A DNA stretch of 10,120 bases from contig JAAYAS010000020.1 in assembly GCA_012719255.1 (NCBI GenBank), positions 1 to 10,120 on the forward strand, read 5' to 3'. Both the position numbers and the translations under genes were made by a program. This document shows positions 1 through 5,100 of the stretch, one piece after another. The DNA comes from Microbacteriaceae bacterium (GTDB lineage: Bacteria > Actinomycetota > Actinomycetes > Actinomycetales > Microbacteriaceae). The notes beneath the pieces were generated by a model, which made no database searches, was not told the DNA's origin, and was given only the letters and a program-made list of their open reading frames with translations. Position 1 is the stretch's first letter. Every line of letters begins with the position of its first letter.

Positions 1-55
1 AGCATGGCGGTCACCGTAGCAGGCCGAGGCGGCCGGCCGACGGCGGTCCGGCGCG

Positions 56-595
56 CTACCAGCGCAGGAGGTGGCCGATCGCGGCGCGGAGGATCTTGCC
101 GCGGCCGCCCTCGAGCTCGTCGAGGAGGTCGGGGTCCTTCGCCTCCTCGGGGGTGACCCAGGTCACCTCGAGCGCGTCCTGCCGCGGCTCGCACTCGCCG
201 GTGACCGGCACGATGAACTCGAGCGCGACGGCGTGCTGCCGGTCGTCGTGGAACTGCGTCATCGGCATCGGCGAGAACTCGGCGATCGTGAACGGGACGA
301 GCGCGGCGGGCAGCTGCGGGAACGCCATCGCGCCGAGGTCCTTCTCGAGGTGGCGCATGAGCGCGCCGCGGACCGTCTCGCCGTAGTGGACGCGGCCCGA
401 GACGAACGAGCGCGCGATCATGCCGTCGTCGTTCGCGCGCAGCAGCAGGCCGATGTGCTCGACGCGGCCCATCGCGTCGACGCGGACGGGGATCGCCTCG
501 ACGTAGAGGATGGGCGTGCGGCGCCGGATGAGGGCGAGGTCGTCCTCGCCGAGCCAGCCGCCGTCGGACTCGGGATCGGGGGTGCGCAGGTCCAT
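56..595 (-). CDS. DUF4916 family NUDIX-superfamily protein, degenerate NUDIX box
   Basis: Encodes 179 residues. The beginning (MDLRTPDPESDGGWL) and overall length match actinobacterial DUF4916 proteins, a NUDIX-like family of unknown substrate; this assignment is from memory of the family. The segment G67 to A89 has NUDIX box spacing: G67, E73 and R81 at the canonical intervals and G88 near the end. The catalytic REUxEE core, however, reads R81-H-L-E-K-D86, so the usual metal-binding glutamates are replaced by His82, Lys85 and Asp86, although Glu84 lies between them. Hydrolase activity is therefore uncertain; a binding or regulatory role is possible. An in-frame ATG six codons upstream (613) has a GGAGG directly touching it, too close to act as a normal ribosome site, so the ATG at 595 was chosen on homology. 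A CACAAT hexamer six bases before that ATG would fit a leaderless transcript. Divergent from the carboxylesterase gene. Confidence 0.85.
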   Translation of the reverse strand: MDLRTPDPESDGGWLGEDDLALIRRRTPILYVEAIPVRVDAMGRVEHIGLLLRANDDGMIARSFVSGRVHYGETVRGALMRHLEKDLGAMAFPQLPAALVPFTIAEFSPMPMTQFHDDRQHAVALEFIVPVTGECEPRQDALEVTWVTPEEAKDPDLLDELEGGRGKILRAAIGHLLRW

Positions 596-664
596 GCCCC
601 GATTGTGCCCCATCCTCCGGTCCGCATCATCGCACGCAGATGCGCGAGCGGCGAGAATGGCGGC
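596..664. promoter_or_regulatory. Divergent intergenic region, putative promoters for both flanking genes
   Basis: This 69-bp gap separates two divergent starts, so it should hold promoters for both. On the minus strand CACAAT (602-607) matches four of six bases of a -10 hexamer and ends six bases before the ATG at 595, the spacing expected for a leaderless mRNA, which is common in actinobacteria. No convincing -35 was found 16-18 bp upstream of it. On the plus strand no clear -10 or Shine-Dalgarno precedes the ATG at 665. This is inference only. Confidence 0.3.
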
Positions 665-1315
665 ATGATCCTCGTGAACGACTCGCTGCCCGACGACGCG
701 CCCCTGGTGGTGCTGCTGCACGGCTACGGCGCCGACGACCGCGACCTCACCGGTCTGGTGCCGTACCTGCCGAAGGAGTTCCGGTACGCCTCGCTGCGCG
801 CCCCGCAGCGGGGGCCGGGCGGAATGGGGTTCCAGTGGTTCCCGCTGCGGTTCCGCCCCGACGGCATGTCGCTCGACACGAGCGCCGAGGCGGTCGCGGG
901 CATCTCGGCGGATGCGGTGACGGCCGCGGAGGGCGTCTGGGCGGAGCTCGACGGGCTGCCCGCGGCGCCGCGCGCGATGGTCGGCTTCTCGCAGGGGGCG
1001 ATCACCGGGATGCAGGCGTGGCGGCTGCGCCCCGACGGCTTCGTCTGCGGGGCGGTGCTGTCGGGGTACGTCGCGGTGGGCGAGCTGCCCGGGGATGCGG
1101 AGTTCGCGCGGCGGCGGCCGCCGGTGTTCTGGGGCCGTGGCCTGCAGGACGCGGTGATCCCCGGTCCGGCGATCGCGGCGACGACGCCGTGGCTCGCCGA
1201 GCACGCGACGGTCACCGAGCACATCGAGCCGTACGCCGGCCACGAGGTCACCCTCGCCGAGCTGCAGGCGCTCTCCGCCTTCCTCCGCGAGTACCTCGGG
1301 GGCGCTGAGGGCTGA
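665..1315 (+). CDS. Phospholipase/carboxylesterase family alpha/beta hydrolase
   Basis: A 216-residue protein of the phospholipase/carboxylesterase group (PF02230 type), which usually runs 200-230 residues and hydrolyses carboxylic esters or thioesters in the cytoplasm. Features in order: strand and oxyanion loop VVLLHGYGADD at 15-25; nucleophile elbow GFSQG with Ser109; Asp162 in the GLQDAVIP loop; His193 in YAGHEV. The Ser-Asp-His triad is complete, with family-typical spacing, so the enzyme should be active. No signal peptide or membrane helix is visible. The start at 665 was chosen because the LVVLLHGYG strand begins about a dozen residues later, as in homologues; the preceding bases carry only a weak purine run, not a clear ribosome site. 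Divergent from the DUF4916 gene and convergent with the small membrane protein. The natural substrate cannot be told from sequence. Confidence 0.9.
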   Translation: MILVNDSLPDDAPLVVLLHGYGADDRDLTGLVPYLPKEFRYASLRAPQRGPGGMGFQWFPLRFRPDGMSLDTSAEAVAGISADAVTAAEGVWAELDGLPAAPRAMVGFSQGAITGMQAWRLRPDGFVCGAVLSGYVAVGELPGDAEFARRRPPVFWGRGLQDAVIPGPAIAATTPWLAEHATVTEHIEPYAGHEVTLAELQALSAFLREYLGGAEG

Positions 1316-1325
1316 GGGCCAGGCC

Positions 1326-1460
1326 CCTGAGCCTGTCGAAAGGTCCGCGTCCCAGGCCCCTGCGCCCGTCGAAAGGTCCGTCACCCGCCCCTCCTGAGCC
1401 TGAACCACCAGCACCCTGAGCCTGTCGAAGGGTCCAGGCCCCTGAGCCCGTCGAAGGGCC
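1326..1460. repeat. Cluster of short interspersed repeats (CCTGAGCCTGTCGAAGG type), five copies
   Basis: Five copies or fragments fill the convergent gap: 1326-1346, 1359-1379, a truncated one at 1393-1406, 1415-1435 and 1441-1460. The intact ones read CCTGAGCCTGTCGAA followed by AGGTCC or GGGTCC; variants carry GCGCCCG or GAGCCCG. All have the same orientation. Starting points are irregularly spaced (33, 34, 22, 26 bp), so this is a cluster and not a strict tandem array. Outer bases (CCCT/AGGG) can pair, giving a weak hairpin. The last copy ends two bases before the stop of the gene on the minus strand, so the cluster may sit in the 3' untranslated parts of both convergent genes. The same motif recurs inside lhr. 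I recall similar motifs scattered through Microbacteriaceae genomes. Confidence 0.88.
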
Positions 1461-1462
1461 CG

Positions 1463-1771
1463 TCAGCCACCGTCCCGCTCGGGCCGCGAGAGCCGACGCA
1501 GCGCCTGCGCGAAACGCACCGCCATGAGCAGCGAGGTGATGACGACGAGCCCGGCGAAGATCTGCACGCCCTGCTCCCACACGGGCCGGTCGCCGTCGAT
1601 GATCGTGGCGGCGAGCACCAGCGCTCCGCCGACGGTCATCGCGATCGCGACGACGAGGCCGATCGCGGTGAGGCCCTCGGTCCGCGAGTGCCGCAACCGC
1701 ATCGCGGCGAGCACCAGGCCGACGAGCGCGAGGCCGCCGGCGACCCAGGCGACCGTGCTCAGCGCATCCAT
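1463..1771 (-). CDS. Small three-helix membrane protein, unknown function
   Basis: Encodes 102 residues. Three hydrophobic stretches of membrane-helix length can be seen at about 6-24, 35-57 and 68-88, joined by short loops: a basic one (MRLRHSRTEG) after helix 1 and an acidic/polar one (DGDRPVWEQG) after helix 2. The C-terminal tail (RRLSRPERDGG) is basic. By the positive-inside rule, the loop after helix 1 and the C-terminal tail are probably cytoplasmic, with the helix 2-3 loop outside. The start at 1771 is supported by an AG/GGGG-rich ribosome site (AGGAGGCGAGGGGGG) a few bases upstream. A TAGCGT hexamer on the minus strand (1811-1806) could be a -10 box, without a good -35. I do not recognise the family; the organisation resembles small hypothetical membrane proteins common in Microbacteriaceae. 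The convergent gene lies across the repeat cluster. Confidence 0.75.
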   Translation of the reverse strand: MDALSTVAWVAGGLALVGLVLAAMRLRHSRTEGLTAIGLVVAIAMTVGGALVLAATIIDGDRPVWEQGVQIFAGLVVITSLLMAVRFAQALRRLSRPERDGG

Positions 1772-1974
1772 CGTGCCCCCCTCGCCTCCTGTTCCGGTGG
1801 CCCCGACGCTAGCAATCGCGGGTCGGAACCGGCTCAGCGCGGGGTCCGCTCGGCCGGTTCGCAGTGGGCCGGGCCCTGTTCGACCGGCGTTGCCGGGAGG
1901 CGGTTGCGGGTTTCGACGGGGCCGTCTGAGCCCGCGGGCCGGGAGTCGCTGCGCGAGCCGAAGGCGCCAGGCCC
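1772..1974. other. Gene-free stretch upstream of the inverted repeat
   Basis: No protein with recognisable features is encoded here in either direction. The left end holds the leader and a possible promoter (TAGCGT at 1806-1811, minus strand) of the membrane protein gene. Around 1910-1945 a TTCGACGGGGCC piece and the CCCGCGGG palindrome may be a worn-out relic of the dispersed repeats, but the match is too poor to annotate. Confidence 0.4.
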
Positions 1975-2113
1975 CGTGCACATTCGTCGACCAGGCGGGC
2001 CGACGATGCGTTTTCGAGCTCCGGCGTCGACGAAAGTGCTCGGGGCGAGCAGATTCGTCGACGCCGGAGCTGCGTATTGCGGCGCCGGCCCAGCTGGTCG
2101 ACGAATCTGCACG
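1975..2113. repeat. 139-bp near-perfect inverted repeat: two ~68-bp palindromic units head to head
   Basis: The two halves (1975-2042 and 2046-2113) are reverse complements without a single indel around a 3-base GGG loop at 2043-2045. I count 54 Watson-Crick pairs, 2 G-T pairs and 12 mismatches over 68 positions. The longest unbroken stems are 18 bp (2017-2034 with 2054-2071) and 13 bp (1982-1994 with 2094-2106). Each half also begins with GTGCA.ATTCGTCGAC and ends with a complementary GTCGACGAA..TGCTCG, so each is itself a small palindrome. The left half is homologous to the unit at 9168-9237 (about 31 of the first 34 bases). It lies 56 bp before the lhr start and could form a large cruciform, or an RNA hairpin if transcribed. 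No protein is encoded. Confidence 0.93.
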
Positions 2114-2157
2114 CCCGCCCGTGAAGGAGCGCCGCTCGCGACGCGACGACCGGTGTC

Positions 2158-2162
2158 GGAGG
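2158..2162 (+). promoter_or_regulatory. Ribosome binding site GGAGG deciding the lhr start
   Basis: GGAGG sits 7 bases before a TTG codon at 2170 but 19 bases before the first in-frame ATG at 2182. Seven bases is ideal spacing and 19 is too far, so translation probably begins at the TTG, adding MAWR to the protein. Homologues commonly begin near MSD, so the ATG remains possible. Confidence 0.55.
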
Positions 2163-2169
2163 CCTGTGG

Positions 2170-5100
2170 TTGGCTTGGCGCATGTCGGATGAGGAGGGCC
2201 CGCTCGCGGGGTTCGGCGCGGCCACGCGCGAGTGGTTCCGCGGTGCCTTCACGGCGCCGACGCGGGTGCAGCGCGAGGCGTGGGCATCGATCGCCGAGGG
2301 GCGGAGCACGCTCGTCGTCGCACCGACCGGTTCGGGCAAGACGCTCGCCGCGTTCCTCTGGGCGCTCGACCGGCTCGCGCTCGGCGAGCCGGTCGCGCCC
2401 CCGCCGGCCGCGCCCGTCGGAGCCCCCGGCGCTCCGCTCGGCCCCGACCCTTCGACGAGCTCAGGAGCCTCCGCAACTCCGCCGGCCGAGCCCGTCGATG
2501 CCCCCGCCACCCACCCCTCGACGAGCTCAGGGGACGACCCGCTCGGGCCGGCCACGCGCATCCTCTACATCTCGCCGCTGAAGGCGCTCGGCGTCGACGT
2601 CGAGCGCAACCTCCACGCCCCGCTCGTCGGCATCCGGCAGACCGCGCTGCGGCTCGGCATCGACGCGCCGCGCATCACCGTCGGCGTGCGCTCGGGCGAC
2701 ACGCCCGCATCCGAGCGCCGGCGGCAGCAGGCGCACCCGCCCGACGTGCTGATCACGACCCCCGAGTCGCTCTACCTGCTGCTCACCTCGACGGCACGGC
2801 GCACGCTGCGGCACGTCGAGACCGTGATCGTCGACGAGGTGCACGCCGTCGCCGGCACGAAGCGCGGCGCCCACCTCGCGCTCTCGCTCGAGCGGCTCGA
2901 TGCCCTGCTCGCGCGTCCCGCCCAGCGCATCGGCCTGTCGGCGACGGTGCGGCCGCTGGATGCGGTGGCGCAGTTCCTCGGCGGCGCACGGCCCGTGCAC
3001 GTGGTCGCGCCGCCGAGCGCGAAGGCGTTCGACCTCAAGGTGGTCGTGCCCGTCGACGATCTCAGCGATGTCGGGGCCGCCGGTGCGCCGCCGCCGGTCG
3101 ACGACGGCATCGTGTTCGGCGACGCCACGCAGTCGGTGCGCGACGAGGCGCCGCGGGCGGGGTCGATCTGGCCGCATCTCGAGGCCGAGATCGTCGACCG
3201 CGTGCTCGAGCACCGCTCGACGATCGTGTTCGTCAATTCGCGCGGACTCGCCGAGCGGCTCACCGCCCGCCTCAACGAGCTCCACGACGAGCGGGTGGCC
3301 GCCGACGCCGGCAGCGGGTCGAGCCCCGGCGACGCCGCACCCCGCCCCGAACCGGCCGCGGGGCGTCGAGACCCGCCCGCGCCCCGCGCCCTCGGCGCGC
3401 AGCTCATGGGCGGCTCGGGCGCCTTCGACGGCGCCCCGCCCGAGCTCGCGCGCGCCCACCACGGCTCGGTGAGCAAGGAGACCCGCGCCGAGGTCGAGGA
3501 CGCCCTCAAGCAGGGCCGGCTGCGCTGCGTCGTCGCCACCTCGAGCCTCGAGCTCGGCATCGACATGGGCGACGTCGACCTCGTCATCCAGGTCGAGTCG
3601 CCGCCGTCGGTCGCGAGCGGACTGCAGCGCCTCGGCCGCGCCGGCCACCAGGTCGGCGAGGTGTCGCGCGGCGTCGTGCTGCCGAAGCACCGCGCCGACG
3701 TGCTGCGCTCGTCGGTCGCCGCGGCCCGCATGATCGTCGGCAGCATCGAGGCGATCTCGCCGATCGTCAACCCGCTCGACGTGCTCGCCCAGCAGATCAT
3801 CGCCGCCTCGGCGGTCGACCGCTGGCGCGTCGACGACTGGCTCGAGCTCGTGCACCGCGCCGCCCCGTTCGCGACGCTGAGCCGGGCGCTGCTCGACAGC
3901 GTGCTCGACCTGCTCGCCGGCAAGTACCCGTCCGACGAGTTCGCGCAGCTGCGCCCCCGCATCCTCTGGGACCGCGACGCCGACGCGTTCGAGGGCCGCC
4001 CCGGTGCGCAGCGGCTCGCGGTGACGAGCGGCGGCACCATCCCCGACCGCGGCATGTTCGGCGTGTTCATGCTCACCGGCGCCGAGGACGGCCCCGAGGC
4101 CGACGACCCGAGCACCGCCTCCGCCGGGCAGCGGCGCGTCGCCGGCCGCCGCGTCGGCGAGCTCGACGAGGAGATGGTCTACGAGTCGCGCGTCGGCGAC
4201 GTCATCGCGCTCGGCGCGACGTCGTGGCGCATCCGCGAGATCGGTCCCGACCAGGTGCGGGTCGTGCCGGCCTTCGGCGAACCGGGCCGCCTGCCGTTCT
4301 GGCGCGGGGATGCGGTGGGCCGGCCCGCGGAGCTCGGCGCGGCGATCGGTGCGACCGCCCGCGGGATCGCGACGGCGCTCGCCCGCCCGGCCGGGCCCGG
4401 CCGTCGTGGCGCGGCCGGCGCCGCGAGCGCCGCGTCCGCGTTGCCCGCTCCGCTGCCCGAGCTCCTCGACGAGCGCGCGCAGGCGAACCTCGTCGCGTAC
4501 GTCCGCGAGCAGGTCGAGACCACCGGCCAGGTGCCCTCCGACCGCACGCTCGTCGTCGAGCGCAACCGCGACGAGCTCGGCGACTGGCGGGTGATCCTGC
4601 ACTCGCCGTACGGCCGCCGGGTGCACGCGCCGTGGGCGCTGATGGTGACCGCGCGGGTGCGCGAGCGGTTCGGGATGGAGGCGTCGGCGGTCGCGAGCGA
4701 CGACGGCATCGTCGTGCGGGTGCCCGACGTCGACGCCGATCCGCCCGGCGCCGAGCTGTTCGCGTTCGAGCCCGACGAGGTCGAGCCGACGGTCACCGCC
4801 GAGGTCGGGTCGTCGGCGCTGTTCGCGGCGCGGTTCCGCGAGAACGCGGCGCGGGCGCTCATCCTGCCGCGGCTGCATCCGGGCAAGCGCTCGCCGCTGT
4901 GGCAGCAGCGGCTGCGGGCGGCGCAGCTGCTCGAGGTGGCGCGCCGCTACCCCGACTTCCCGATCATCCTCGAGACGGTGCGCGAGGTGCTGCACGACGT
5001 CTACGACCTGGAGGCGTTCGGCGAGCTGCTGCGACGGGTCGCCGCGCGCGAGGTGCAGGTCGTGGAGGTGGTGACGCAGGAGCCGTCACCGTTCGCGCGG

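Noticed and set aside
1..55. GGCCG-rich palindromic run at the left edge
   Set aside because: Too short and too close to background composition to call a terminator, although it lies downstream of the DUF4916 stop.
596..1414. N-terminal extension of the DUF4916 frame on the minus strand to 1414
   Set aside because: It lies antisense to the carboxylesterase with its intact catalytic triad, and family members start near MDLRTPDPESDGGWL.
3352..3375. Possible further repeat relic in the lhr loop between motifs IV and V (GGGGCGTCGAGACC)
   Set aside because: The resemblance to the dispersed repeat is only a few bases and could be due to composition.
2527..4995. 822-residue open frame on the minus strand opposite lhr
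   Set aside because: It is antisense to conserved helicase motifs, has a composition dominated by Arg/Ala/Gly/Asp/Glu, lacks recognisable domains and arises from GC-rich codon structure.
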